Shown piece by piece: positions 37,058-45,449 of a stretch of 64,000 nucleotides of DNA (the stretch's first letter is position 1; the number at the start of each line of letters is the position of its first letter). Source of the DNA: Dyella mobilis (GTDB lineage: Bacteria > Pseudomonadota > Gammaproteobacteria > Xanthomonadales > Rhodanobacteraceae); assembly GCF_016904945.1 (NCBI RefSeq), contig NZ_JADIKF010000040.1, positions 1,214,943 through 1,278,942 on the forward strand, given 5' to 3'. A program made the position numbers and the translations under genes. Under the pieces are notes generated by a model. It was not told where the DNA came from, searched no databases, and saw only the letters and a list, made by a program, of their open reading frames with translations.

Positions 37058-38128
37058 ATGGTCTCATCAACTAAATCAATGCGGCTCCGTTTAAATAACA
37101 GACACAAGGCCACCATAGCGTTACTGCTCCTTGGCGGTGCGAATATCACCTTTGCTCAAACCACTTGCACTCCATCAACTATCAACCTTAGCGCCGCTTC
37201 GCAGAGTTACAGCGGACCCATCAATGCTTTGTTGCCAGGCCAACAGATAGGCTCGGGATGGGCAGGGTCAACCCGTGCTACCGGCATATCTTGCCCGACT
37301 AACATTATCGTGAAAGGTACCGTTCAACCTGCCGATACGCCCGTTCCCGGTGTCACCTATGCCTCTGGTGGTGCTGACTATCCGGTCTATCCAACGGGAC
37401 AATCGAGCATCGGCTATGTGGTACAGGTTCGCGATCCTTCCGACTCGCAGTTTCATCCCCTGGCTCCTCCGTTCGTTCAAACGTGGCCGCTCCCGGGATT
37501 CGGAAATCCTATAGCACTTGGATTTGAAGCACAGATCCTCTTTGTCGCCATTGGTCCTCTAACTCCCGGCACTTACTCGCTACCTTCAAAGACGGTCGCA
37601 TACCTGCATGCCTATGATGGCTCTGACGTGGAGCTTTCCGTCCCCGGGTCGCTTCTATTCCAAGGCGCAACCATCACGGCCAACTCAACCGGATGCACCG
37701 TAACATCGGCGAGCGATCAAGCCATACGTCTCTCCAGCGTGTCGCCCAGTAATTTTTCCGGGGTGGGCTCAAACTCAGGCACGAGCTCGACCGTTAATAT
37801 TTCGCTCAACTGCGATGCTGGTATTGCTGTCTATGCAACCATGTCGGACGCGACAGATCCTGGCAACACGAGCGATGTCCTGGCACTCACACCTGGCTCC
37901 ACCGCTTCAGGTGTTGGCATCCAAGTGTATCGCGATGGTTTATCGACCCCCATATCCTTTGGGCCTGACTCCTCATCTCCAGGTAATTTGAATCAATGGC
38001 TCGTGGGCAGAAATGCCGGAGCAGTCTCCTACACGATTCCTTTTAACGCTTCTTACGTGCAGACGGAGAACACTATTGGCCCAGGCAGTGTACAAGCCAG
38101 ATCAACAGTGACACTTTCCTACCAGTAA
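37058..38128 (+). CDS. Orphan fimbrial adhesin-like protein (two-domain)
   Basis: A 356-residue secreted protein with a signal peptide (TIALLLLGGANITFAQ). The N-terminal lectin-like half (~35-210) contains YPVYPTGQSSIGYVVQ. The C-terminal pilin-like half (~215-356) has GCTVTSASDQAIRL, NISLNCD, ATMSDATDPG, GVGIQVYRDGLSTPI, and ends in a beta strand, RSTVTLSYQ, of the type that binds a fimbrial chaperone. This two-domain plan is that of FimH-like tip adhesins. No pilin, chaperone or usher gene adjoins it; the nearest system is at 21.4-26.1 kb, whose operon lacks an adhesin. A paralog lies at 40607-41695 on the other strand. Codon use is AT-richer than in the neighbours, suggesting acquisition. 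Confidence 0.75.
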   Translation: MVSSTKSMRLRLNNRHKATIALLLLGGANITFAQTTCTPSTINLSAASQSYSGPINALLPGQQIGSGWAGSTRATGISCPTNIIVKGTVQPADTPVPGVTYASGGADYPVYPTGQSSIGYVVQVRDPSDSQFHPLAPPFVQTWPLPGFGNPIALGFEAQILFVAIGPLTPGTYSLPSKTVAYLHAYDGSDVELSVPGSLLFQGATITANSTGCTVTSASDQAIRLSSVSPSNFSGVGSNSGTSSTVNISLNCDAGIAVYATMSDATDPGNTSDVLALTPGSTASGVGIQVYRDGLSTPISFGPDSSSPGNLNQWLVGRNAGAVSYTIPFNASYVQTENTIGPGSVQARSTVTLSYQ

Positions 38129-38173
38129 GTTCACGACTCGCCTCATCAAAGTATCTCAATGCCTCGCTTTTAA

Positions 38174-38202
38174 GCCGTCAGATTCATCTGGCGGCTTTTT
38201 TA
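38174..38202 (+). terminator. Rho-independent terminator of the adhesin gene
   Basis: Stem GCCGTCAGA / TCTGGCGGC with a TTCA loop, followed by TTTTTT and TATTG, 45 bases after the adhesin stop codon. It is a classical intrinsic terminator on the plus strand. Confidence 0.88.
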
Positions 38203-38362
38203 TTGAATGCGTTCAAATCGAGGATCAATAAAAGGATCCGTGGCGCACCTCTGGCAACTCCGAACAGCAAAACGGAGGCTATAGGCCAGAAGTCATGCAC
38301 ACAATCCTGCGCGAGCGAACTATGGTGAAGCGCTTCATTCCCACTCGACAAAGGTGATCGCC

Positions 38363-40417
38363 ATGCAGCGTTTTCGATGGATTCTCGCGGCGGCCATAGT
38401 GAGCGCCACCACTGGCGCAATAGGCGCTCCCGCCAATGGCCCCGATATCGGCATAGACCTCAAGGGCATCGACCACTCTGTGCTGCCCGGCAACAATTTC
38501 TTCGACTACGCCAACGGCACCTGGCTGAAGACCGCCCAGATTCCGGCCGACCGCTCCAGCACCGGCACCTTCCTCAAGGTGTACGAACTGGCCGAGAAGC
38601 ACACCGCCGAGCTGATTCGCGGCATCGCGGCCAAACATCCCGCCGCCGGCAGCAACGAACGCAAGATCGCCGATTACTATGCGGCCTACATGGATGAAGC
38701 CAGCATCCAGAAGCACGGCCTGGCGCCAATGAAGGCGCAGCTCGACCAGATCGACGCGATCAAGACACGCGACGACCTGGCCAGCGTGCTCGGCAGCGAA
38801 CAACGCTCCGATGTCGACCCGATCAACGACACCAACTTCCACACACAGAACCTGTTTGGTCTGTTCGTGACGCAGGGGCTGGAAGATACCGACCACACCA
38901 TGGCGTATCTGATGCAAGGTGGCATTGCCATGCCCAGCCGCGACTACTACCTGTCGCAGGACAAGGACATGGTGGAGGCGCGCGCCAAGTACCAGACCTA
39001 TGTGACCTCACTGCTGAAACTGGCCGGCACGCCAGACGCCGAAGCGCAGGCCAAAGCAATCATCGCGCTGGAAACCAAGATCGCGCAGGCACAGGAAACC
39101 CTGGTGGACAGCCAGGACGTGCACAAAGCCAATAACGTGTGGAGCATGGGCGACTTCGCACAGAAGGCGCCCGGCCTGAACTGGACGGCGTACTTCAAGG
39201 CGGCCGGGCTCGCCGACCAGCAGCACATCGACGTGTGGCAGCCTTCTGCAACAACCGGCATCGCTGCACTGGTTGGCAGCGAATCGCTGGATACCTGGAA
39301 GCAGCTGCTGCGCTACCACGCATTGAATGAAGCCGCTCCGCTGTTGCCCAAGCCCTACGCCGACCTGAGTTTCGATTTCTACGGCACTACCTTGCAGGGT
39401 ACGCCCAAGCAGCAGGAACGCTGGAAGCGTGCGGTGGCCGCTACCAATACGGATCTGGGCGATGCAGTCGGCCAGCTGTACGTGCAGCAATATTTCCCGG
39501 CGTCGTCCAAGGCCAAAGTGCAGGAGATGGTGAAAAACATCATCGCCGCCTTCGCCGATCGCGTGAACACACTGGAATGGATGACGCCGGCCACGCGCGC
39601 CAAGGCCAAGGAGAAGCTGGAAACCTTGCGCGTGGGCGTGGGCTATCCGGAAACCTGGCGCAGTTACGCCAACCTGGATGTGAAAGCGGACGACCCGCTC
39701 GGCAATCACGAACGCGCCGTGGCACTGGAATATCAGCACCAGCTGGCCAAGTTGCACCAGCCGGTGGATCGTGGCGAGTGGTGGATGACGCCGCAGACCG
39801 TGAATGCCGTGAACTTGCCGCTGCAGAATGCCTTGAACTTCCCGGCAGCGATTCTGCAACCGCCGTTCTTCGACCCGAGTGCGGATCCCGCGGCCAGTTA
39901 CGGCGCCATCGGCGCAATCATCGGCCACGAAATCAGCCACAGCTTCGACAACACCGGCGCCGATTTCGATGCGCAGGGCAAGATGGAGAACTGGTGGACG
40001 CCGCAGGATGCCAAGCATTTCGAAGAGGCCACACAGAAGCTGGTCAAGCAATTCGATCAGTACGAAGCGCTGCCTGGCTTGCACGTGAGCGGTCAGCAGA
40101 CGTTGGGTGAAAATATCGCCGACGTATCCGGTCTCACCGTGGCGTATGCGGCGTACCACAAGTCCCTGGGCGGCAAGCCTGCTCCGGTGGTGGACGGATT
40201 GAGCGGCGACCAGCGCTTCTTCCTGGCGTTTGGCCAGGCATGGCGTTCGAAAATCCGCGACGCCGCATTGCGTCAGCGCCTCGCTACCGATGTGCATGCG
40301 CCGGCGCAGTTCCGTGCGCTGACCGTGCGCAATATCGATGGCTGGTATGACGCATTCAATGTGAAGCCGGGCGAGAAGTTGTATTTGACGCCGGATGAGC
40401 GAGTGAAGATTTGGTAA
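38363..40417 (+). CDS. pepO: M13-family zinc metallopeptidase (PepO/neprilysin-like)
   Basis: A 684-residue exported peptidase. A signal peptide (about 1-21) precedes the M13 N domain (~30-440, starting DPGNNFFDYAN-like LPGNNFFDYANGTWLK). The catalytic domain has the zinc motif H522-E-I-S-H526 in IIGHEISHSFD and the third ligand E583 with D587 in ENIADVSG. NAVNLPLQNALNFPAAILQPP supplies the conserved substrate-binding Asn-Ala region. M13 enzymes cut small peptides on the outer side of the inner membrane. I chose the ATG at 38363, eight bases after AAAGG; a GTG at 38354 is an alternative. It is transcribed alone, between the two adhesin-like genes. Confidence 0.93.
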   Translation: MQRFRWILAAAIVSATTGAIGAPANGPDIGIDLKGIDHSVLPGNNFFDYANGTWLKTAQIPADRSSTGTFLKVYELAEKHTAELIRGIAAKHPAAGSNERKIADYYAAYMDEASIQKHGLAPMKAQLDQIDAIKTRDDLASVLGSEQRSDVDPINDTNFHTQNLFGLFVTQGLEDTDHTMAYLMQGGIAMPSRDYYLSQDKDMVEARAKYQTYVTSLLKLAGTPDAEAQAKAIIALETKIAQAQETLVDSQDVHKANNVWSMGDFAQKAPGLNWTAYFKAAGLADQQHIDVWQPSATTGIAALVGSESLDTWKQLLRYHALNEAAPLLPKPYADLSFDFYGTTLQGTPKQQERWKRAVAATNTDLGDAVGQLYVQQYFPASSKAKVQEMVKNIIAAFADRVNTLEWMTPATRAKAKEKLETLRVGVGYPETWRSYANLDVKADDPLGNHERAVALEYQHQLAKLHQPVDRGEWWMTPQTVNAVNLPLQNALNFPAAILQPPFFDPSADPAASYGAIGAIIGHEISHSFDNTGADFDAQGKMENWWTPQDAKHFEEATQKLVKQFDQYEALPGLHVSGQQTLGENIADVSGLTVAYAAYHKSLGGKPAPVVDGLSGDQRFFLAFGQAWRSKIRDAALRQRLATDVHAPAQFRALTVRNIDGWYDAFNVKPGEKLYLTPDERVKIW

Positions 40418-40427
40418 TGCTCTTTTA

Positions 40428-40449
40428 CTCCCCCTGCTAGCAGGGGGAG
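40428..40449. repeat. Perfect 22-bp palindrome CTCCCCCTGC/GCAGGGGGAG
   Basis: CTCCCCCTGCTAGCAGGGGGAG lies 11 bases after the M13 peptidase stop and is followed by a partly complementary GAGGAGGG...CCCTCCC region to about 40520. Related hairpins occur at 7798-7826 and 32524-32558, so this looks like a second GC-rich repeat type. It may stabilise the 3' end of the peptidase mRNA. Confidence 0.6.
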
Positions 40450-40606
40450 TTGGAGGAGGGTGCTCTCCGCAATAACGACATGTTGCGCCAGCCCTGAGCA
40501 CCCCTCCCCAACCCTCCGCTACTGCATAGGCGAGGGAGTACGGTGCCACGAAAATCACACACGCTGGCGCCGGCCCTCCAAGCAAAAGCGGAGAACTGCG
40601 CACGAA

Positions 40607-41695
40607 CTATTGATAATTGAAGGTAATAGTAGCCCTGGCCTGCACGCTTCCCGGCGTCACGGTCGCCGCCGTTTGCACGTACGATGCCTTCAGTGGAATG
40701 TTGTACACAGCGGCATTAGCGCTAGCTCCAACCTGCCACTCTGCCGGGTTGCCATCGGGCGTTCCACTCGATGGACCAAGGGTGATCGGCGTCGTCAGGC
40801 CATCACGAAATACCTGAACGCCCACACCCGTCGCACTAGAAGCCGCGGTCAACGTCAAGGCATTGGTGGTATTCGCAATATTTGTAGCGTCCGACATCGT
40901 GGCAAAAACAGTGACATTGGGATCGCAACTCACTGACACATTGACCGTATCACTACTCACGGCGGGTGAAGAACCAACGCCTGAAAAGGCGTTCGGTGCG
41001 ACGGACGGAAGTGTCGCCACCTGGTTTGAAGGACTCGTCACGCGACAGCCTTTGGTGGACACAGTGAGCGTGGTGCCACTGAAATTGACGTACCCCGTCA
41101 TCAAATAGGGACCGCCATTCCAGGCGTAACCATCCATTTGCGCTACCAGTTTCGATGGTATGACATACACACCGGAAGATACCGGGCCTGTTGCAATCAG
41201 TCGGACCTGTATTCTCACACCAATCACGACGGCGGCAGCATCAATGGTGCCCGGCGCTGGATAAGTTTGCGTAAATACGGCAGTAACCGGAAAGAATCCG
41301 CTCGCATTGGGATCCTTGATCATCAGGATGTAGCCGATGTTTTCGACGCCAGTCGGGTAAACAGGATACGTGTTCAAACCATCCGTGTAAGTGATACCGG
41401 GAATGGGCGCATCAACAGATTTAGCCAGCGCCTGCCAGATCCAATACTTGCAGCCGTGCGCATCGAGAACGACTTGGCCTCCCCCACTGTTGGACCACGG
41501 TCCCAACGGCGCTCCTTTCGCAGGCGGCGTGCCAGCCTGGTTATAGGAAAAGGCGGGCATATCCACCCCAACGGTATTGCCATTGCACGCCAATGCTTGC
41601 TTTCCAAAGACCAACAGCAACGGCAATACCAGCAACGCCCTATACAGAAAACCCGAAAGCCGGACCCAAGTTCCCTTCCCTATAAATGATTGCAT
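40607..41695 (-). CDS. Orphan fimbrial adhesin-like protein, paralog of the 37.1 kb gene
   Basis: A 362-residue secreted protein built like the adhesin at 37058-38128. After a signal peptide (SGFLYRALLVLPLLLVFG, cut after ALA) the N-terminal half contains YPVYPTGVENIGYILMI. The C-terminal half contains GCRVTSPSNQVATL, NVSVSCD, ATMSDATNIA and GVGVQVFRDGLTTPI, and ends in ARATITFNYQ. The shared landmarks run the full length, so the two are paralogs, although their N-terminal halves differ more, as expected for ligand-binding domains. The ATG at 41695 follows GGAGGGAACTC. It is not beside any fimbrial assembly gene and points toward the M13 peptidase gene. Confidence 0.75.
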   Translation of the reverse strand: MQSFIGKGTWVRLSGFLYRALLVLPLLLVFGKQALACNGNTVGVDMPAFSYNQAGTPPAKGAPLGPWSNSGGGQVVLDAHGCKYWIWQALAKSVDAPIPGITYTDGLNTYPVYPTGVENIGYILMIKDPNASGFFPVTAVFTQTYPAPGTIDAAAVVIGVRIQVRLIATGPVSSGVYVIPSKLVAQMDGYAWNGGPYLMTGYVNFSGTTLTVSTKGCRVTSPSNQVATLPSVAPNAFSGVGSSPAVSSDTVNVSVSCDPNVTVFATMSDATNIANTTNALTLTAASSATGVGVQVFRDGLTTPITLGPSSGTPDGNPAEWQVGASANAAVYNIPLKASYVQTAATVTPGSVQARATITFNYQ

Positions 41696-42058
41696 GAGTT
41701 CCCTCCACATTTGAGCACCTGCATCGCACGTCACGCCGACTTTTTTCGGAAACACTCAGCCCTGCCCCATTGCAGGCACTCGTGGTTCACAGGTGGTTTT
41801 ACTAATGAGATCGCCACTGATCTCACTCTTGGAAAGTGAATCATTAGTTGGAGACGGGGTATTTATCCTCCACGACGCCCGTCTTCGGTATTGACGATCG
41901 AGGCATGACCGCCCTGAAATTCTCGTACCTTTTTTATCGAAATCAATCGATGAATATTTTTTTTGATAAAATACTAAATAATAATTCTATTCTTATTATC
42001 CATTTTCAGACAAAAACGGATATCCATTACCTTTAAGAATATGCAAGTAAAACAGCGC
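41696..42058. other. Strikingly AT-rich intergenic region
   Basis: The stretch 41920-42035 is far AT-richer than anything else in the window (runs such as TTTTTTTTGATAAAATAC and TAAATAATAATTC). No convincing gene is present. A 62-residue plus-strand frame (41848-42036) exists but begins with TTG and lacks a ribosome site. The region separates the 5' side of the adhesin paralog from the 3' end of the ClpP-like gene. Such DNA is a typical xenogeneic-silencer target or the scar of an insertion. Confidence 0.5.
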
Positions 42059-43711
42059 TCACCGATGCGCCTGGCGCCCCACCAGGCTATAGCGCACAAT
42101 TCCGGCCCCACTGGCCAGCGGCATCTGCACGGCACCCAACAAAAATTCGCTCGAATAATTGCAGCGCTGCAAGCTGGTCCACTGCGCCGTGTCAGTGGGA
42201 TAGCCTTGTTGCCGCAGGCGCGTAACGAGCTGCCTGGAGTAATCGGAGAATTCGCCAGCCCAAGGTTGTACGTCGACTGCCTGAGCGAGTGCATTCCCGG
42301 GAATCGCGTTCACCAGGGCAAGCGTGCGGGCAAGCGCGTGATCGTTGACACGTCTGCGCGTGATCGCATCCAGCGTTTCGATGGTCGCCGTGGCGGTGAG
42401 GAAAGCACACGTAGATGCGCTCCCGCTCTGGCTGGCATCGGCCAGATCGTGTTGCCGGCTCTGCGCCCAATCCATCAATGCCCGGTCGGGAACCTGCGCG
42501 AAAGCTTGCTTGATCGCACTGGTTTCCAACAAACCGTCTTCATAGTGGAACCACGGCATGTTGCTGCCGTGCAAGGCCGCATACAGTTTGTCTTTGTAAG
42601 TGTCGGCCAGCGCAGGTTCGTGCAGCGCAATAGCCTGGTAGAGCTGGCCGGTCAAGCTGTGCTTGCCCCAGGCGGCAACGATCACGGCCCATTTTGCGGT
42701 ATCCACGCTAACCGGCCGGCCATCGACGCCGATCACCTTGGCATCGATGCCGGCGGTCATCACATCGACCGCGCTCAGCCAGTACACGCTGCCCGGTGGT
42801 GTAACCGCACGACGTTGCAGCATCGCTGGCGTAAAGCCGGCTGACGCAAGCAGCTTGATGGATTCTTCATCCAGGTGCTTCATGGTGGCGGCGGTCATTT
42901 CCGCCGGCAGATCGCTGACCGTGCGATTCTGGTGCAGGCCGATGCGTGAGGCGTCGGTCATTTCGCGCAGCGGCACACCGGCCCACAGCAAACCGCAGGC
43001 GCTGGCGCAGTCGCCGTCGATACGCAAAGGCAGATGCGCCTTGATCAATACATCCACGCTTTTGAAGGCCTGGTCCAGCAAGCCGCCCGGGCTGTTGATG
43101 ACGACAGCTTGCGCGCCGCCATTGCCGGCCAGCGCATCGGCGAGATCCTGACTGAAGCGATGACCGATGGTGCCGTGTACGCGTATGACTCTTGCCACAT
43201 CGTCGTAGACGATGGAGGCATTGGGGAAATTGTCTTCCGTCTGCACCAGTTTCATGGCCTGCCGGCACAAGGCGATCGACGATGCACCAACCATCAGGGT
43301 GAGCAGGATGCACAAGGCTTCGTGCAATGCCAGGCGACGCGTACGTTTCCAACTTCGATAGGTCGTGAAAGCAGTCAATACGACCGCGCCCCCCAGCGCA
43401 CCTGCCACCACTTCCACCAGAAAGCGCTGGGTCTGCAGGGCATTGGGCAGATAGATGAACAATCGGCCGGGTATACCGATCAAGGCTGCCGCCAGCACGA
43501 AGATCAGCGCGGTGGCGATAAAGCCGAGCAGCATGCTGCCCGCGTTGTTGCCGGTGGGCCACCGCTTGGCTAGGGATGTCCAGCGCTTTTCGCCGGGCCG
43601 CCACGACATGGTCTGCCGCGGCCATTCGCCACCGGCATAGCGCTTGCGCGCTTCGAGCGGATCGAACGGCCCCTCCACCCGGCCGCCGCGGCGCAAATAG
43701 AGCAGGCTCAT
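42059..43711 (-). CDS. Membrane protein: GYF_2-like domain, transmembrane helices and ClpP-like serine protease domain
   Basis: A 550-residue protein. Residues ~1-50 (YLRRGGRVEGPFDPLEARKR, then W30, W37, W44) look like a GYF_2 domain. Three transmembrane helices follow at about 60-85, 98-117 and 130-150. A ClpP/crotonase-like domain (~160-350) carries N206-SPGG, then C235-A-S237-A-C and IGLH260-Q. S237 and H260 sit where ClpP-type proteases have catalytic Ser and His (compare the MIHQP element), so it is probably an active periplasmic or membrane-facing serine protease related to COG3904/SppA-type proteins. The C-terminal ~200 residues are unassigned. Its ATG overlaps the TGA of the upstream RDD gene by one base beyond the ATGA pattern, indicating translational coupling and a shared process. 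Confidence 0.75.
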   Translation of the reverse strand: MSLLYLRRGGRVEGPFDPLEARKRYAGGEWPRQTMSWRPGEKRWTSLAKRWPTGNNAGSMLLGFIATALIFVLAAALIGIPGRLFIYLPNALQTQRFLVEVVAGALGGAVVLTAFTTYRSWKRTRRLALHEALCILLTLMVGASSIALCRQAMKLVQTEDNFPNASIVYDDVARVIRVHGTIGHRFSQDLADALAGNGGAQAVVINSPGGLLDQAFKSVDVLIKAHLPLRIDGDCASACGLLWAGVPLREMTDASRIGLHQNRTVSDLPAEMTAATMKHLDEESIKLLASAGFTPAMLQRRAVTPPGSVYWLSAVDVMTAGIDAKVIGVDGRPVSVDTAKWAVIVAAWGKHSLTGQLYQAIALHEPALADTYKDKLYAALHGSNMPWFHYEDGLLETSAIKQAFAQVPDRALMDWAQSRQHDLADASQSGSASTCAFLTATATIETLDAITRRRVNDHALARTLALVNAIPGNALAQAVDVQPWAGEFSDYSRQLVTRLRQQGYPTDTAQWTSLQRCNYSSEFLLGAVQMPLASGAGIVRYSLVGRQAHR

Positions 43712-44586
43712 GCATGCACCCCGCGCGCAACCCCGAGGACGCCACCGCCAATCACCAGGATCAGAATCCCTAAGGTAAACATGGTTGTTTGCGTGTCGCC
43801 GGGTTCGCGCTGGGTTACCACCCAATCCTTGCCGCGGTCCCACGAGGTGGAACCGGTGCGGGTCAACACGCGATACGAGATGCAGATCGGCACGAACGCC
43901 AGCAGCGGAATGCCGCCCAGCATGCCTAGGCAAAACACGCCGACCTCGCGGCCCAGTGCGGCACGAATGCCAATCGCGCTGCCGTCGCGACGCGTGATGC
44001 GCACGCCGAAAATCCATTTGCCCACGGTGGTGCCCGAGGTGCCCAGCAACAGCGCCTGCACCGGAATCAGCGACGCCATCAGCACCACGTTGGATAGATA
44101 CGGCACACCCATCAGGCCACCACGTCGAAACAAGGTGGCAAACAGCGCCTGGTTGGTCGCTGCGGAAATAATGGTGAACACCATCCAGGTAAACGTGCCG
44201 AGCAGGAAGATATCCAGCACGCGCGCAAAGTAACGCCGCCAGGGCGCCGGCGCGCTCCATTGCCAGCCGTCGTCTTCCACTTCCAGCTTCGGCGCATTCT
44301 CGGGAAGGCCATCGGCCGCTTCAGCGTGCCTGCGCGAACCGTTGCGCCGTGCGATGACGCGGCGCATGGCGTCCTGCTCGTCCCGTTCGCTCGGGGGCGG
44401 AAGCGGCGGCGGATCATGCGGTATGTCCAGCCCCGCCGCGGCGTAGCCCATCCAGTCAGGAAAGCCGGCGCGCCACACCAGGGTGTGGCTGTCGATTCGG
44501 CCGAGCTGGTGCAGTTGCACCACGGCCGCTCGCTCATGGGGGCCATTCGCTGCGCCGTCCAGCTCTACGTACCATTCTTCCTGCAT
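43708..44586 (-). CDS. RDD-family membrane protein with N-terminal GYF_2 domain
   Basis: A 292-residue protein. The N-terminal ~50 residues (EEWYVELDGAANGPHERAAV, then W38 and W45) form a GYF_2 domain, a small module with conserved Gly and Trp found in bacterial membrane proteins. A charged linker (~65-105) precedes the RDD domain (~110-250), whose first helix starts RRYFARVLDIFLLG with the name-giving Arg and Asp and continues through GTTVGKWIFGVRI. A final helix lies at ~268-285. RDD proteins are poorly understood; some may transport ions or solutes. GGGAG precedes the ATG at 44586. The stop overlaps the start of the ClpP-like gene, so the two proteins are made together. Confidence 0.85.
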   Translation of the reverse strand: MQEEWYVELDGAANGPHERAAVVQLHQLGRIDSHTLVWRAGFPDWMGYAAAGLDIPHDPPPLPPPSERDEQDAMRRVIARRNGSRRHAEAADGLPENAPKLEVEDDGWQWSAPAPWRRYFARVLDIFLLGTFTWMVFTIISAATNQALFATLFRRGGLMGVPYLSNVVLMASLIPVQALLLGTSGTTVGKWIFGVRITRRDGSAIGIRAALGREVGVFCLGMLGGIPLLAFVPICISYRVLTRTGSTSWDRGKDWVVTQREPGDTQTTMFTLGILILVIGGGVLGVARGVHA

Positions 44587-44739
44587 GGCAGCTCCCTGAC
44601 GGGAGGCTATGCAGCACGTGCTGCACGATCACTTGGAGTCGCGCCTCCCCGCGGCGAATCCGGGGATGATGCTAGCCCAAGGGCATGGGGGCGTCGAGAA
44701 CGCCTCTTTTGGCCCCCAACCCGCGCAAAAAAACTGCCG

Positions 44740-45363
44740 CTACGCGCGTTTCGCCTGCTGGTAAATGCCCATCTCCTCGCTCAAGGCACGCGCCACCGCA
44801 GGCCGCTGCGCAAGACGCTGGTAATAGGCGTGGATCGCCGGCCACTGAGCAAGATCGATGCCCGAGAACTGGCCCCAATTGAGCACCACGAACAGATAGG
44901 CGTCGGCCACGGTGAAGTGATCCAGCAGGAACTCGCGTGCCGCCAGATGTTTTTGCAGCACGTCCAGCCGCACCTTCGCTTTGTGATGCGCGTAGGTCTT
45001 CACCTCTTCCGACGCGCGCGGATCAAGCAACGGCGAGAACACCGCCTTGTGCAATTCGGTGCCGACGAAACTCAGCCATTGCTGCATGCGGGCACGCTCC
45101 GTGCGGGACGAAGGCGCCAACTCCGCCTGCGGAAAACAGTCTGCGATAAACGGCAGGATCGCGCCGTTCTCGGTCAGCAACGTACCTTCGTCGGTGCGGA
45201 GCACCGGCACCTGCCCGAGCGGGTTGACGGTGAGGTAGTCGGTACCGTCGCCCAGTGTTTTGCTTTTGGTATCGACCTGGGTGAATTGAGGCTGGGCGCC
45301 GGCTTCGTAGAACGCGATACGGCTGGCCATGGAACAGGCAAGCGGGGCAAAGTACAAATTCAT
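44740..45363 (-). CDS. gst: Beta-class-like glutathione S-transferase
   Basis: A 207-residue cytosolic enzyme. The N-terminal thioredoxin fold starts MNLYFAPLACSMASRI with Cys10 at the position of the beta-class GST cysteine (E. coli GstA begins with the same KPGACS-type pattern). The cis-proline region is NPLGQVPVL, followed by LLTENGAIL for glutathione gamma-glutamyl binding. The all-helical C-terminal domain includes DHFTVADAYLFVVLNW. It would conjugate glutathione to electrophiles or reduce mixed disulfides. The ATG at 45363 follows GGGAGG at eight bases. It is divergent from a TetR-family gene, and the shared 74-base promoter region has paired operator-like palindromes, so it is likely the regulator's target. 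Confidence 0.92.
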   Translation of the reverse strand: MNLYFAPLACSMASRIAFYEAGAQPQFTQVDTKSKTLGDGTDYLTVNPLGQVPVLRTDEGTLLTENGAILPFIADCFPQAELAPSSRTERARMQQWLSFVGTELHKAVFSPLLDPRASEEVKTYAHHKAKVRLDVLQKHLAAREFLLDHFTVADAYLFVVLNWGQFSGIDLAQWPAIHAYYQRLAQRPAVARALSEEMGIYQQAKRA

Positions 45364-45384
45364 CCGAAGAACCTCCCGTTGGTG

Positions 45385-45449
45385 TTTTTGTACTATATTG
45401 AACACAAATAACTCTGGTCAATAGTTTTTTATACAATATGGTACAAAAA
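45385..45449. promoter_or_regulatory. Paired inverted operators between gst and tetR-family gene
   Basis: Site 1 (45385-45404, TTTTTGTACTATATTGAACA) and site 2 (45430-45449) are inverted copies: the reverse complement of site 2 reads TTTTTGTACCATATTGTATA. Each contains a 16-base imperfect palindrome, TGTACYATATTGWAYA. Site 2 covers the ATG of the TetR gene at 45438, and site 1 lies about 20 bases upstream of the gst start. Occupancy of both would repress both genes, the standard TetR autoregulation layout. Confidence 0.7.

Noticed and set aside
41848..42036. 62-codon plus-strand frame in the AT-rich patch
   Set aside because: TTG start, no ribosome site, composition explained by AT-richness; no signal or domain.
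43712..44260. Upstream extension of the ClpP-like protein in its own frame
   Set aside because: The extension overlaps the RDD gene in another frame and is Arg/His-rich nonsense; the GYF_2 domain starts exactly at the ATG overlapping the RDD stop.
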